A stretch of 64,000 bases of DNA from Paenibacillus yonginensis (GCF_001685395.1 NZ_CP014167.1:1865501-1929500), one strand, 5' to 3'. Positions 35,410 to 45,977 are shown, counted from the first letter of the stretch. The notes: generated from the letters alone by a model not told the origin. Made by a program: numbers and translations.

Positions 35410-36927
35410 TTACAGGCCGTAAATCGCTTTGTATTTGCTCTCCAGATAATCCGCCAGGTAATCCGGGTTCAAGTCTTCGCCCGTGATGTCCTTGATCAGC
35501 TCGGCCGGCTTGCGGCTTTTGCCGTAGCGGTAGATTTTTTCGGTCAGCCATTCGCGAATCGGGGTAAACTCCCCTTTGGCAATCAATTCATCGAAGTTCG
35601 GAATTTCCTTGCGGATCGTATTCGCAAATTGAGCGGCGTACATGTTGCCGAGCGAATAAGACGGGAAGTAGCCGAAACTTCCGCCGGACCAGTGTACGTC
35701 CTGCAGCACGCCTACGCCGTCGTTTGGAGGAACGATGCCGAGGTACTGCTCGTATTTCTCGTTCCAAATGCGCGGCAGCTCTTTGACGGACAGATTGTCG
35801 TTGAAGAGCATTTTCTCGATTTCATAACGGATGATGATATGCAGATTGTAAGTCAGTTCATCCGCTTCGATCCGGATCAGAGAATTCTCCACCTTGTTGA
35901 CGGCGCGATAGAACTGCTCTGGCGTTACGTTATCGAACTGCTGCGGGAAATGCTGCTGCAAATCCTTGAAATAATGTTCCCAGAAGCCGCGGCTTCTGCC
36001 GACCATGTTCTCCCAGAAACGGGACTGCGACTCATGAATGCCCATGGAGGTTCCGGTTGCCAGCGGCGTGCCTTCAAGCTCCGGATTCAGGTTTTGCTCG
36101 TAAAGGGCGTGACCGCCTTCATGCAGGCAGCTGAAGATCGAGCTCGTTACATCGTCTTGAATGAAGTTGGTTGTAACCCGGATGTCCCCGGTGTTGAGGC
36201 CGATCATAAACGGATGCACGCTTTCGTCGAGGCGTCCGGCTTCAAAGTCGTAGCCCATTTCCTTGAGCAGGAACAAGCCGAATTTCTCCTGCTGGCCTTT
36301 GTCAAACAGCTGGTTCAGGAACTCCGTATCCGGTTTGTTCGGGGAGGCCTGAATCGCTTCGACTAAAGGCACAAGGCGGGCTTTCAAACGGCCGAACACC
36401 TCATCCAGCTTCTCGGAGGTCAAATCCGGTTCATACATATGTAGTAGGGTATCATAACGGGTAGCGCGGGGACCCCAGTAGTCGATGAATTCCTGCGTTT
36501 TAGCCACGATTTCCGTCAAATTCGGCTCAAAGCCCGCAAAGTCGGAATTCTCTTTCGCGTCTTCCCACAGCGTTTCCGAATGGGCGGTGAGCACCATATA
36601 GCTTTGAAATTTGTCCGCCGGGATTTTAATGCTGCGGTCATAATCCTCTTGAACATCAAGCACGGTTCTGCGGTCGATGTCGCTCAGCTGCTCCAGCACT
36701 TCAGGACGGTTCAGCGAAGCCAGCAGCTCTCCCATTTCTTTGGAGGTACCCAATTTAAACGCTTCCGTAGATAACATGCCCAGTGCTTCTGCACGGGCTG
36801 CTGCCCCTTTGCGCGGAGCCCCGGTCCGCAAATCCCAGGCCATAAGCGCAACAGCTTCGTTATAGCTTTTGATTTTTTTGTTCAATTCACGGAATTGATC
36901 AAGCTTTTGCTTCCATTCCTGTTCCAT
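35410..36927 (-). CDS. Metallocarboxypeptidase, M32 family (thermostable carboxypeptidase 1 type)
   Basis: 505-residue cytosolic zinc carboxypeptidase with broad specificity. The zinc motif HEGGH lies in SCLHEGGHALYEQNL. The family stretches GTSMGIHESQSRFWENMVGR and VHWSGGSFGYFPSYSLGNMYAAQ are both present. Length is standard for M32. The ATG at 36927 lies ten bases after GGAGGG. It is a single gene with its own terminator and likely takes part in peptide turnover. Confidence 0.95.
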   Translation of the reverse strand: MEQEWKQKLDQFRELNKKIKSYNEAVALMAWDLRTGAPRKGAAARAEALGMLSTEAFKLGTSKEMGELLASLNRPEVLEQLSDIDRRTVLDVQEDYDRSIKIPADKFQSYMVLTAHSETLWEDAKENSDFAGFEPNLTEIVAKTQEFIDYWGPRATRYDTLLHMYEPDLTSEKLDEVFGRLKARLVPLVEAIQASPNKPDTEFLNQLFDKGQQEKFGLFLLKEMGYDFEAGRLDESVHPFMIGLNTGDIRVTTNFIQDDVTSSIFSCLHEGGHALYEQNLNPELEGTPLATGTSMGIHESQSRFWENMVGRSRGFWEHYFKDLQQHFPQQFDNVTPEQFYRAVNKVENSLIRIEADELTYNLHIIIRYEIEKMLFNDNLSVKELPRIWNEKYEQYLGIVPPNDGVGVLQDVHWSGGSFGYFPSYSLGNMYAAQFANTIRKEIPNFDELIAKGEFTPIREWLTEKIYRYGKSRKPAELIKDITGEDLNPDYLADYLESKYKAIYGL

Positions 36928-37153
36928 AGTCAAGCGTCCCTCCACTGGTAAATTAACTTACTCTATTGATGATACTTTTTAAAAACACTATAATCAACTA
37001 ATGAGCGTGATCCATGTCACATTTATACCGGTTTTGCCGCGCATTCTTTATTAAGTACCCGATTTATTTTGGGTTTTAACTTTATTATGGCATGATCGTC
37101 CGCCGAAACACGTTTGACACATCCATTGCTGAAAAAGAACGGAGGAAATGATC

Positions 37154-37732
37154 TTGAGTAAAATTCAATCTATCTTGGAATTCAACAAGGAATTCGTAGC
37201 CAACAAAGAATATGAAGCTTATGTCACTGATAAGTTTCCGCAAAAGAAACTCGCAATCGTAACCTGCATGGACACTCGGCTGATCGAGCTGCTGCCTAAA
37301 GCAATGAATCTGCGCAACGGTGATGCCAAAATCATTAAAAACGCCGGCGCTATCGTCTCTCACCCTTTCGGATCGGTTATGCGAAGCATCCTGGTTGCGA
37401 TTTACGAGCTTGGAGCTGAAGAAGTGATCGTGGTTGGGCACCTCGGCTGCGGCATGGCCTCCCTGAATGCGGACCGGATGATTAACTCCATGAAGGAACG
37501 CGGAATTTCCGATGATGTCCTGAACACGCTGAAGCATTCCGGCATCAAGCTGGAGAATTGGCTGCGCGGCTTTGACTCCGAACGCGAAGGTGTCATTGAA
37601 ACGGTCGGCATCATCAAAAATCACCCGCTGCTTCCGGCTACCGTACCGGTTCACGGCATGGTCATCGACTCCAAAACCGGCGAGTTGGAGCTTGTGGTGG
37701 ACGGAACGCTGGAGGAAAAAGCTGCGCTTTAA
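37154..37732 (+). CDS. Beta-class carbonic anhydrase
   Basis: 192-residue zinc enzyme that interconverts CO2 and bicarbonate. The zinc ligands are C38 (in CMDTRL), H96 and C99 (in GHLGCGM), and the D40/R42 dyad is present. The body between them (KNAGAIVSHPFGSVMRSILVAIYELGA) is typical of the small Gram-positive clade. The start is a TTG at 37154, eight bases after GGAGG; the ATG at 37148 is only two bases from that site. It is monocistronic, with its own terminator. Confidence 0.94.
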   Translation: MSKIQSILEFNKEFVANKEYEAYVTDKFPQKKLAIVTCMDTRLIELLPKAMNLRNGDAKIIKNAGAIVSHPFGSVMRSILVAIYELGAEEVIVVGHLGCGMASLNADRMINSMKERGISDDVLNTLKHSGIKLENWLRGFDSEREGVIETVGIIKNHPLLPATVPVHGMVIDSKTGELELVVDGTLEEKAAL

Positions 37733-37758
37733 TAGGGCAGACTATTAAGCAAAAGTAA

Positions 37759-37797
37759 AGCCTGCACCGCTGAGTCATTTGCGGTGCAGGCTTTTTT
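37759..37797 (+). terminator. Carbonic anhydrase gene terminator
   Basis: AGCCTGCACCGC / GCGGTGCAGGCT perfect 12-bp stem followed by six T residues. Confidence 0.93.
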
Positions 37798-37846
37798 ATC
37801 TTCTGAGTGGGTGCAGGCAGCTGATATCGGCAGCAGGTTTGCCTTC

Positions 37847-37909
37847 TGTTGGTTGTTGGTTGTTGGTTGTTGGTTGTTGGTCGTTGGGTGTTGGTTGCTG
37901 AGTGTTGGT
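37847..37909. repeat. Heptanucleotide tandem repeat (TGTTGGT)9
   Basis: Nine 7-base units in a row: five exact TGTTGGT copies, then variants CGTTGGG and TGCTGAG alternating with exact copies. It is non-coding, just after the carbonic anhydrase terminator and at the start of the decayed region. A 7-base period in an untranslated place suggests slippage rather than selection. Confidence 0.9.
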
Positions 37910-38029
37910 TGCCGTTTGCGGTTGCCCTCTGCTGGCCCCACGGTCTGCCTCTGGCGTGCAATATTTTGGAAAATAATGTTTCAAATATATAAATGGACTG
38001 GAGCTTAATCGACCAAAGGAGTGATTACT

Positions 38030-38532
38030 GTGTTAGAACTTCCATCTTAATTATTATCATAGCGATCTTTATAATGGGTTGTTCAGATAAGGATATAGAC
38101 CGCTCAGAAAAATCTCAATCTATCATGTAAATGGGGTTATCGTTTCAGAGACACGGTATCCTGACTACACAATTCGGTTGAGTACCAAACCTATTACAGA
38201 ACAGAAGGATACATTTCAATTTCAAACCAGCATTGAATACACCGGAGACAAAAATTCAATTTCGATTCTTCACAGTGATCCATTGTTTTCATTAGAACTG
38301 TTAAATGAAAATAAAAAAGTGCAACTTCCGGAAACAACCAAAGATTCTGCTACCCCTTTGAATTAAACAGAAATGAACCGTATTCGGAAACGATAGTAAT
38401 TGATAAAAAATAATTTCACAGTTCCCCATTCATAAAAAGTCAGTTATAAAGCTTTACGCCGACTTTATTGAAGATGAATCAGAGCATCCCCCCTTAAAAT
38501 TTCAACTAAGTTCACCGGTCTGGATATATTAA
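38030..38532 (+). pseudogene. Decayed lipoprotein gene
   Basis: AAAGGAG precedes a GTG at 38030. One frame then reads SILIIIIAIFIMGCSDKD, a textbook lipoprotein signal with Cys at the lipobox, but reaching it needs a frame change a few codons in. Downstream the coding sense continues in other frames: YPDYTIRLSTKPITEQKD to KDSATPLN, then FELNRNEPYSETIVIDKK, then IKLYADFIEDESEHPPLKF to VWIY and a stop at 38532. At least four frame changes or stops split what would be a protein of roughly 165 residues. The parent family is not recognised. Confidence 0.7.
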
Positions 38533-38653
38533 CTTCAGGCTATTGAGAAACCTCCTGTTTTTGCATGGGGTTAAAATTGCCTTATTACTTATAAAATAAG
38601 GGTTTTCGGATTTGTTAAACCAATTTTTATAAAAAAGTCTCGCATATAAAAAC

Positions 38654-38688
38654 AGAGTGTCGAAAAGGTCACCGGACTTTTTCACTCT
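38654..38688 (+). terminator. Hairpin, probable terminator remnant
   Basis: AGAGTG / CACTCT with internal GAAAA / TTTTT pairing, in an otherwise empty AT-rich stretch between the two pseudogenes. No long T run follows. Confidence 0.5.
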
Positions 38689-38753
38689 AAAATTATAAAA
38701 CTTATTAATCTTAAATTTCGACTTAGATACCTCTTCTTAATCAGCGGGAGGTT

Positions 38754-39231
38754 TTGCTGTTGGTCCGTCAAATCTATGAGGAGATGCACAGCGAGACGCG
38801 CAATCCGTTACGTTTGCTGTCGCAGGCCGTGTCCCTATGCGCCCAATTGGGAGACCATGTTCAGCAGAACCCGTCGGATCGCGCAAAAGAATGGTTTCGG
38901 ACAACACTGTGGAAAATGACAGGGTTCATCCAGCAGCATTACGACACAAAAATCACGCTGGAGGATGTGGCAGCCTCCGGGGGCCGTGTGCCGAAGCAAA
39001 TGCTGCGAATTGTTCAATAAATACATCGGGCAAACTCCGAACACCTATTTAATGAGGTACCGGATCGCCAAAAGCCGTGAGATGCTGGTGGAGAGCACTC
39101 GAACCATCTGCGAGATCGCCATGACCTGCGGTTTTCAAAGCCCCAGCTATTTTGCCTATGTTTTTCGCAAGGAAACGGGGTTAACGCCCCAGGATTACCG
39201 CAAATTTAATGCCGGGTCTCAAAATGCTTAA
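38754..39231 (+). pseudogene. AraC-family regulator fragment with frameshift
   Basis: The first frame gives IYEEMHSETRNPLRLLSQAV to YDTKITLEDVAASGG. After one extra base near 38986 the second frame continues VCRSKCCELFNKYIGQTPNT, YLMRYRIAKSREMLVEST, then ICEIAMTCGFQSPSYFAYVF and RKETGLTPQDYRKF. Joined, this is a whole AraC two-helix-turn-helix DNA-binding domain plus about 60 residues of the preceding linker. The N-terminal cupin-type sensor is missing and no full-length start exists. It lies next to, and may once have controlled, the neighbouring glycan genes; that is inference. Confidence 0.85.
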
Positions 39232-39274
39232 GGGACGGAGCATTAGCATTGGGCAAAAAAACAAGCAAAGCAAA

Positions 39275-39311
39275 AGAAACGGAAATCCTGCAAAAGCAGA
39301 CTTCCGTTTCT
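39275..39311. terminator. Bidirectional terminator between AraC remnant and GH2 gene
   Basis: AGAAACGGAA / TTCCGTTTCT stem, extended by AGCAAA-type flanks. A T-rich run is seen on both strands. It lies about 110 bases after the GH2 stop. Confidence 0.75.
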
Positions 39312-39420
39312 TTGCTTCATATGCTCAAATCCCCAAGCGAACCTAAATTAAAAATTTCATCTCATATTGCTGTGATCTTCGTATTGGGTTTGAAAAGTTT
39401 TACCTTAGAAATATCCGCCA

Positions 39421-42400
39421 TCATTGAACGGGCAGAAATTGAAACCATTTTAAATTGAACTGACTGCCAGGCAAAAATACAAAGGTGACGGTTTGCAAAC
39501 CTTTAATGCACTCAAGCTCAAACTCTCGTTCGCAATAACCGTCGGAATAATGGAAGTCCACGGATTGCTTATTCTCTCCACAAGGCCCGTTCAAGAGAAT
39601 ATGAATCGTATTTTTATCAATCGGCGAATGTCCGCAGATAACCAACTTTGCGGCCCCCGCTTCACCAAAATCCATATCCTCATAAACAAGGGATACGTTA
39701 TTGCCGATTTGCTCAATAGCATCTGCTGCAAGTGTGAAGGAGTCCCCATAAATATGAGTGTTATCTAGAGCGCTCAGCCGTTCATAAGCTTTATGAATTT
39801 CAGTGAATCGGAAACCCTTCAAATGAATCTTTCGTCGTAAAATAAAGGTGAGAGAAGTGGTCCCGCGCAATCGCCGGGGCAATCGGTAGGTTTCTTCTTG
39901 ATAGACGTTCCATTTTGACGGTTTCTGATACGTAACTTTTGCAAGAGGTTGTGCCCCGGTTTTACCTGGCACCCCTTCCCAAATTTCAATCGGAAACTCT
40001 TCGCCATCCAATGCGAAAATCGGGAGCGTAAGTTCATCCGAGCCGTAGGTTCCGAAATCAATATTTTCAAAACAAATCCAGCTTTCTTCGTCTCGTGCGG
40101 TTGCGACTCCCCGCTCATTGCCGTTTGTCAAATTTAAGCTGGATTCGCTATGAAGTCCCGCTGACACGAATTCATAAGGATTTAAATAAGCATTTCCCAT
40201 ACCCTCGATCTGAAATTCCATTAAAGAATACAAGCGGATGTGATCAGCACCATTTTTGGTCGCACAGCGAATATAAATGTCTCCGTCTCCCAATCCCGTA
40301 ATAACGGCTTCATGTCCATGGGAATCCAGAACAGCAATATTGGTATCTATACCCGCAGCGTTAGTAACCCTCCATTCCACCTCTTGGTATGTGGCATTAT
40401 GAGGGTGTATGTTCACCCGAACCGGTAGCGACTTGTTGTCAGGAGTCAAGAGATTACCTTTTGGACAAATAATCTCGAGCTTTCGAACAGGTATTTCATG
40501 GTTACTTATGGATGAACCGGAAACCGCTGCAGTCCGGTAATCATAGAGCGAACACTCTTCGGCATCCTGGTTCATTTTTATTGCCGGTATTGTAAGTTCA
40601 GCAGGTTGCAGCCCAGGTGAGTCTGCACGTATCGTTAGGGTACCGGGATTCAAATCGGCAGCAATGACAGCCAACAGCTTGCCGCTGAACATTCGGCGAT
40701 TGTTAGCTTTGTAAGAGTCGTAGTCCGTGCTGTCTCCATTGTCCAGCCCAACTAGCCTGCCTGGTCCTTCAACGGTTACTACTACACGATTATTGGCGTT
40801 GTCTACCGAACGGCCTGCAAAGTCAGCAGCTGATATTTCTACAAACAGCAAATCGGATCCATCCGCTTTTATATTGTTTTTATCAGCTTTAAGCACAAGT
40901 TTGGCCGCATCGCCGAACGAGTGGCGGACATCCGTCGCTATAGGTTCTCCCTTCTCATTGTAGGCGACTGCTTTCAAACATCCTGGTTGGTATGGAATTT
41001 GCCATTCACCAAGCAGCTTTTGCCCATGCTGATGATCGATGGAAACGACACCCAATGATTTGTCGTTCAGAAACAATTCGATCTGAGGGGCATTTGAACA
41101 AACCCGCACGTCGATCAATTGGCCTTCAGAGAAGTCCCAATAGGGGAATAAATGAACCATCGGATTCACTCGATAGTCGGTCCATTCTGCTTGATAGATA
41201 TAGAAAGAGTCCTTCTTAAATCCTGCCGTGTCCAATTGTCCGAAATAAGAGTTTTTCGTATGGTAGGGGGTCGGTTCCCCAATATAGTCAAAGCCCGTCC
41301 AAATGAATTGGCCAGGAGAAAATTCGGCGTCCCGGTCAGCAATAATGCAGCTCTCCGTGCTTTTTGCCCCCCAGCTTGTGGAACTATTCCCTAAGGAGGA
41401 GCACTGCTCGTCATCATCTGCCAGCACGGATTGAGCCAGAGGAAAATGATAAACGCCACGGCTCTGTACCGTAGAAGAAGTTTCACTGCCATAAATGATC
41501 CAGTCAGGATGAGATTCATGGTGTTGTTCGTAGTATTTTTCGGCATAATTATAACCTGCGAATTTTACTAAATCGGCACACTTCTGCGCGTTCTCCCAAG
41601 GCATATAATTAGATCCGATTGTAACAACAGCGTTAGACTTGGGATCGTGCCGCTTAACTTCGTCCCGAAGCCTCCGCGTCCATTCCTGTCCGCGCTCATC
41701 AGCATGAGTATCATAAATTTCATTTCCGATACTCCACATTAACAGGCTAGGGTGATTACGGTCACGACGCACCCAGCTGGCGACGTCCTTTTGCCACCAT
41801 TCCGGGAAGAACCGGGCATAATCGTAGGTTGTCTTTGGTCTCTCCCACATGTCGAATGCTTCCGACACCATTAATATTCCCATCTCATCTGCCAAATCCA
41901 TTAATTCTACAGCTGGCATATTATGTGCGGTACGAATGGCGTTAACGCCCATTTCTTTTAATAACATAATCTGTCTTCTCAATGCCGCCTTGTTAACAGC
42001 CGCTCCCAGACATCCCAGATCGTGATGCTGGCAGACACCATGGAGCTTAACTTGTCTTCCATTCAGAAAGAAACCTTTCCGGCTATCGAACTTCATTGTA
42101 CGGAATCCGAAGTTTTGTGTTTCTTCTTCGATCACCGTACCCCCTTCCAGCAGCTCCGCTTTAAGTTTGTAACAGTAAGACCGGTTTAGGTCCCATAATT
42201 CAGGCTGTTCTACCGGGATTTTAGTGTCTACAGACAAGACTGCATCGTTTGTGTTTATATTCAATAGACTAGATTCCGTCCTAACCACAGATTCCCCTTC
42301 TGCATCCAATACGGTATAACGCAGCTTGAGGTCCGGGGCCGAATCAGTCTCACGTTTTTGTTCCCCTAACACTATTTCTGTGCGAACCTCCACCAACCAT

Positions 42401-42894
42401 GCACCGTTGTCGTTTGAAGTCGAAATATAGATTCCATCTGCTGCTATATGGGTGTCGGGATATGATTTTAACCACACGGATCGGTAAATTCCGGCTCCGG
42501 AATACCAGCGGGAATTTGGAGACTGGTGGACAACATGGACAAATATTTCATTACGGCCAGCATGAACAAAGGGAGTAATATCCATTTCAAAGGTCGAATA
42601 ACCGTATTTCCAAACGCCCGCAACCTTTCCATTTACGTAAAGCGTTGAGTCCATATAGACGCCTTCAAAACGTAATGTCAACCGGGTTCCTGGATCTTGT
42701 TCAGGCAAATCAAAGGTTTTACGATACCAGCCATCCCCGTCTTCGTAGAAGTGATTAGGATCCTCAATCAACCAATCATGAGGAATCGTTACGGACTTCC
42801 ATTCCACCTCGCCGTGTTTTACAGATTCGAAGCTGGTTTGAAGCGGATGCTTGGAGAAAAACCAATCGTTATTAAAAATCTTTTTGAGGCTCAT
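39421..42894 (-). CDS. Glycoside hydrolase family 2 (beta-galactosidase-like, DUF4982)
   Basis: 1157 residues without a signal peptide, so cytosolic. The N-terminal sugar-binding domain reads FNNDWFFSKHP, VTIPHDWLIEDP and DGWYRKTFDLP. The TIM barrel has GVCQHHDLGCLGAAV, NAIRTAHNMP, the acid/base glutamate in MWSIGNEIYD and the nucleophile region YGSETSSTVQSRG. A DUF4982 domain (LIDVRVCSNAPQIELFLNDK), Ig-like modules and a C-terminal carbohydrate-binding-like domain follow. The substrate could be a beta-galactoside, xyloside or glucuronide side chain. It is the last gene of the aldouronate cluster, 83 bases after aguA. Start chosen at 42894 (MSLKKIFNNDW). Confidence 0.9.
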   Translation of the reverse strand: MSLKKIFNNDWFFSKHPLQTSFESVKHGEVEWKSVTIPHDWLIEDPNHFYEDGDGWYRKTFDLPEQDPGTRLTLRFEGVYMDSTLYVNGKVAGVWKYGYSTFEMDITPFVHAGRNEIFVHVVHQSPNSRWYSGAGIYRSVWLKSYPDTHIAADGIYISTSNDNGAWLVEVRTEIVLGEQKRETDSAPDLKLRYTVLDAEGESVVRTESSLLNINTNDAVLSVDTKIPVEQPELWDLNRSYCYKLKAELLEGGTVIEEETQNFGFRTMKFDSRKGFFLNGRQVKLHGVCQHHDLGCLGAAVNKAALRRQIMLLKEMGVNAIRTAHNMPAVELMDLADEMGILMVSEAFDMWERPKTTYDYARFFPEWWQKDVASWVRRDRNHPSLLMWSIGNEIYDTHADERGQEWTRRLRDEVKRHDPKSNAVVTIGSNYMPWENAQKCADLVKFAGYNYAEKYYEQHHESHPDWIIYGSETSSTVQSRGVYHFPLAQSVLADDDEQCSSLGNSSTSWGAKSTESCIIADRDAEFSPGQFIWTGFDYIGEPTPYHTKNSYFGQLDTAGFKKDSFYIYQAEWTDYRVNPMVHLFPYWDFSEGQLIDVRVCSNAPQIELFLNDKSLGVVSIDHQHGQKLLGEWQIPYQPGCLKAVAYNEKGEPIATDVRHSFGDAAKLVLKADKNNIKADGSDLLFVEISAADFAGRSVDNANNRVVVTVEGPGRLVGLDNGDSTDYDSYKANNRRMFSGKLLAVIAADLNPGTLTIRADSPGLQPAELTIPAIKMNQDAEECSLYDYRTAAVSGSSISNHEIPVRKLEIICPKGNLLTPDNKSLPVRVNIHPHNATYQEVEWRVTNAAGIDTNIAVLDSHGHEAVITGLGDGDIYIRCATKNGADHIRLYSLMEFQIEGMGNAYLNPYEFVSAGLHSESSLNLTNGNERGVATARDEESWICFENIDFGTYGSDELTLPIFALDGEEFPIEIWEGVPGKTGAQPLAKVTYQKPSKWNVYQEETYRLPRRLRGTTSLTFILRRKIHLKGFRFTEIHKAYERLSALDNTHIYGDSFTLAADAIEQIGNNVSLVYEDMDFGEAGAAKLVICGHSPIDKNTIHILLNGPCGENKQSVDFHYSDGYCEREFELECIKGLQTVTFVFLPGSQFNLKWFQFLPVQ

Positions 42895-42977
42895 TCCTGT
42901 ACCACTCCTTGTTTGTTTGTATATAGAGGGAATCGAATAAGGGACTGACCTTGGGAGGACAGCCCCTTTCATAAACA

Positions 42978-45035
42978 TTAATAAAGGGTACGGCCTTGCT
43001 CATCCGCGATGCCGCTTTTACGCCAGAAATAAGTATTGATGACGTCACGCCACTCCTTGGCATGTTCGGCTTGTTCTTGAAAGCGGCTTAGTCCCTGTTC
43101 AAAAATATTATGATCGATGTATCCCTTTAGCCCTTCCCATTGATCGACCAGCTCTTCAGCCCGTTCGGCACCTTCAAAATGCGTATCGTAAATGTGCTGT
43201 ATGACTGTTTTACCGGAATGAAGCCGATGTCTATAAGGAACATGGTGAAAAAAGAGCAGCAGCTCGTCCGGAGTTGTCTCCGCAGATTCAAATCGTTCCG
43301 AATGGGGGCTATGATATTGCCCCGCATATCCTGTTCCCGTATGGACACTCCGGTCAACACCGATACCACGGCAGTCTGCAAAATGATAGGTTCCCCACAT
43401 GGAATATTCGTAGCCGTCAACGTCAGGCCCGTAATGATGATTTGGCTTGACCATCCAGCCGACGCCAAGCGGTGCGGTGTACGATTCGTATACGCCCCAA
43501 GAGGACATCAGCATGGCAAGAACAGTCCGAATAACGTAGTCGTTATGACCAAATGTCTGCTTTGTCCATTCTACCGCTATTCCATCAGCTGACAGATCCG
43601 GATCCCAGGCAAGCCGCCCGTAACCATACAAATTCGCCTGAGCCAGTGGGTGCCCGGTCCAATTGGCATCGCTGCCAATATTGGACACTGCCGCAAATCC
43701 TCCCAGCGGCCGGCCGAACAATGAGCCATCCGCCACTTTTTTGACCGTCGATCCCTCACCCCGCAAATACGTGTCAAAATCAAGCGCCTCTTTCCACTGC
43801 GGTACCAGATAACATAAGTGGCGCTGTTGTCCGGTATATTCCTGAGTGATCTGAAATTCAATCAGCATGTTCGTATTCGGCATTGCTCCAAACAATGGAG
43901 AAACCGGTTCACGTACCTGAAAATCCATCGGACCATTCTTCACCTGCAGCACGACATTATCCATAAACCGGCCGTCCAGCGGAGTGAAGTGATCGTAAGC
44001 GGCGCGAGCACGATCCGTCTTCCGATCGCGCCAGTCCTGATTACAGTTGTAGACAAAGCAGCGCCAGACGATAAGGCCTCCATACGGGGCTAACGCCTCC
44101 GCCAGCATGTTGGCTCCATCCGCATGATCCCGGCCATATGTGAATGGTCCGGGACGGAATTCGGAGTCTGCCTTAACCAGAAACCCGCCAAAGTCGGGAA
44201 TTCTTCCATAAAGCTCTCTTGCCCTCTCCTTCCACCAGTCCTTCACCGCTTCGTCAAGGGGATCGGCAGTCGGAAGATCCCCCAGTTCGATCGGCGCGGC
44301 AAAATTGATGCTGAGGAACAGGCGAATACCGTAGGTGCGGAAGACATTCGCCACTTCAACGATCCTTGGAAGGTATTTCTCGGTCAGAAACATCGTCTCC
44401 AGTTTGTGGACGTTGACGTTATTGATAACGATGCCATTGATTCCTACCGAAGCTAACAGTCGTGCGTAATCACGGACCCGAGACAAGTCGCGGACGATTT
44501 CGCCTTCCGCATAAAAAATCGACTGCCCCGAATATCCCCGTTCTATGCTTCCATCCACATTGTCCCATTGGTTGATCAGCCGCAGGCTGTTAGCCGGATT
44601 GCTCAGTTCGTCCAATTCGTCAAGCGAATCCCCTGTTTGCATTAAACGCAGGAAAGCAAAAGCTCCGTAAAGCACACCCCGGCCGGTCATTCCGGCTATG
44701 AGGACCCTTTCACCGAGCCGCCGAAGTCGGAATCCGTCCTCCTGGACCACCGACATTTCTTCTTCACTGAAGGCTCTGGCAACCTCGGAACTACCCATAA
44801 ACGTCCCGATCCGCAGCCATCCTCCCCCATCTCCCGGAACGGAATCACTCGGACGTCTGCCAGTCCAGGCTGCAATCATCTCCGCCAGTTCGGATGCCGC
44901 CGTTTGGATATAACGATCGTCCTCTTCCAGGACAATCCCATTTGTCCATCTCATTATTAAAGATAATTGGGTCTGGTCCGTCACAGTCCTTTTTCTCAAC
45001 CAGGCTTCATATCCGGCTTGCGCGGCCTCTTTCAT
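42978..45035 (-). CDS. aguA: Alpha-glucuronidase, GH67
   Basis: 685-residue intracellular enzyme that removes (4-O-methyl)glucuronic acid from the non-reducing end of aldouronates made from glucuronoxylan. The N-terminal GH67 domain, the barrel entry [39 protein letters not shown] and [20 protein letters not shown] are characteristic. The C-terminal domain has [20 protein letters not shown] and [16 protein letters not shown]. Length matches the family and there is no signal peptide. GGAGG precedes the ATG. Permease genes lie upstream and GH2 downstream, all co-directional. Confidence 0.95.
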   Translation of the reverse strand: MKEAAQAGYEAWLRKRTVTDQTQLSLIMRWTNGIVLEEDDRYIQTAASELAEMIAAWTGRRPSDSVPGDGGGWLRIGTFMGSSEVARAFSEEEMSVVQEDGFRLRRLGERVLIAGMTGRGVLYGAFAFLRLMQTGDSLDELDELSNPANSLRLINQWDNVDGSIERGYSGQSIFYAEGEIVRDLSRVRDYARLLASVGINGIVINNVNVHKLETMFLTEKYLPRIVEVANVFRTYGIRLFLSINFAAPIELGDLPTADPLDEAVKDWWKERARELYGRIPDFGGFLVKADSEFRPGPFTYGRDHADGANMLAEALAPYGGLIVWRCFVYNCNQDWRDRKTDRARAAYDHFTPLDGRFMDNVVLQVKNGPMDFQVREPVSPLFGAMPNTNMLIEFQITQEYTGQQRHLCYLVPQWKEALDFDTYLRGEGSTVKKVADGSLFGRPLGGFAAVSNIGSDANWTGHPLAQANLYGYGRLAWDPDLSADGIAVEWTKQTFGHNDYVIRTVLAMLMSSWGVYESYTAPLGVGWMVKPNHHYGPDVDGYEYSMWGTYHFADCRGIGVDRSVHTGTGYAGQYHSPHSERFESAETTPDELLLFFHHVPYRHRLHSGKTVIQHIYDTHFEGAERAEELVDQWEGLKGYIDHNIFEQGLSRFQEQAEHAKEWRDVINTYFWRKSGIADEQGRTLY

Positions 45036-45110
45036 CTTGATCTCCTCCTATCCCTTTTGTTCTCTCCTGCCTCTGTTCCTTGTGTACGCTTGATTTTGTA
45101 AGACCACTGC

Positions 45111-45977
45111 TTATCCTTTTGTTCCGGTGACCGCGATGCCTTCGATAAAATAACGTTGGGCAAACAAATAGATGATGATAATTGGAATAAGAGACATCGT
45201 CGTGGCCGCCATAATCAATGGATAATCGGTTCCATTAAGCTGCTGGAAATAACGAATTCCCATCTGGATCGTGTACAGCTTCTCTTTACTCAAGTAGATC
45301 AATGGCTGGAGGAAATCGTTCCATGACCAAAGCAGACTGAAGATACCCAATGTAACAAGCGCAGGCTTCGCCAACGGTAATATAATCCGGGCAAAAATCC
45401 CCAGCTCAGAGCAGCCGTCAATACGCGCCGATTCATTTAAATCGCCGGGCAACTGTACGAAAAACTGCCGAAGCAGGAAGACACCATAAGGATTAAACAA
45501 ATGGAGCAGAATGAGCGCCCAATGAGAATTAACAAGATGCAGATGTTTCATAGTGGTAAATTGCGGGATCATGATCGCTTGGCCTGGAATCATCATGGTT
45601 GCCAGATATAACAGGAACAGTTTGTTACTGCCCGGAAACTTCAGTTTGGCGAAAGCGTAGGCCGCAAGTGAAGCCGAGATTAAAGAACCTGCAGTAGACA
45701 GGAACGTTACCTTGATGGTGTTCCAATAAAAGGTTGCGAAAGGCACTTTGTGCCACACGTCGCTATAGTTGGACCATATTGGATCTTTGGGAATAAGCTG
45801 CATGGAATGCTGAAAGATCGTAGCCTGATTCTTAAGCGAGGCGGATAACATCCAGACGAACGGCAAAATCGTAACCACTAAAATAATCAGCAGCAAGAGA
45901 TAAACGATTCCTTTTCGAAAAAATCCCTTCTTACGCAAACCCGCTGTCCGCGAACGGTCGTTGATGGCTATCTCCAC
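45111..45977 (-). CDS. Sugar ABC transporter permease (MalG/YtcP-like)
   Basis: 288 residues with six membrane helices and the inner-loop EAA motif NESARIDGCSELGIFARIILPLAKPAL, which docks the shared ATPase (MsmX type, not encoded here). The N-terminus is cytosolic and basic. The second permease of the oligosaccharide importer; its partner lies 17 bases upstream. Confidence 0.93.
   Translation of the reverse strand: MEIAINDRSRTAGLRKKGFFRKGIVYLLLLIILVVTILPFVWMLSASLKNQATIFQHSMQLIPKDPIWSNYSDVWHKVPFATFYWNTIKVTFLSTAGSLISASLAAYAFAKLKFPGSNKLFLLYLATMMIPGQAIMIPQFTTMKHLHLVNSHWALILLHLFNPYGVFLLRQFFVQLPGDLNESARIDGCSELGIFARIILPLAKPALVTLGIFSLLWSWNDFLQPLIYLSKEKLYTIQMGIRYFQQLNGTDYPLIMAATTMSLIPIIIIYLFAQRYFIEGIAVTGTKG

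Noticed and set aside
37847-37909. Possible CRISPR array
   Set aside because: The units are 7 bases with no spacers and no cas genes are in the window; it is a simple tandem repeat.
39249-39458. Short plus-strand frame after the AraC remnant
   Set aside because: It is made mostly of the terminator hairpin sequence and the end of the GH2 gene on the other strand.
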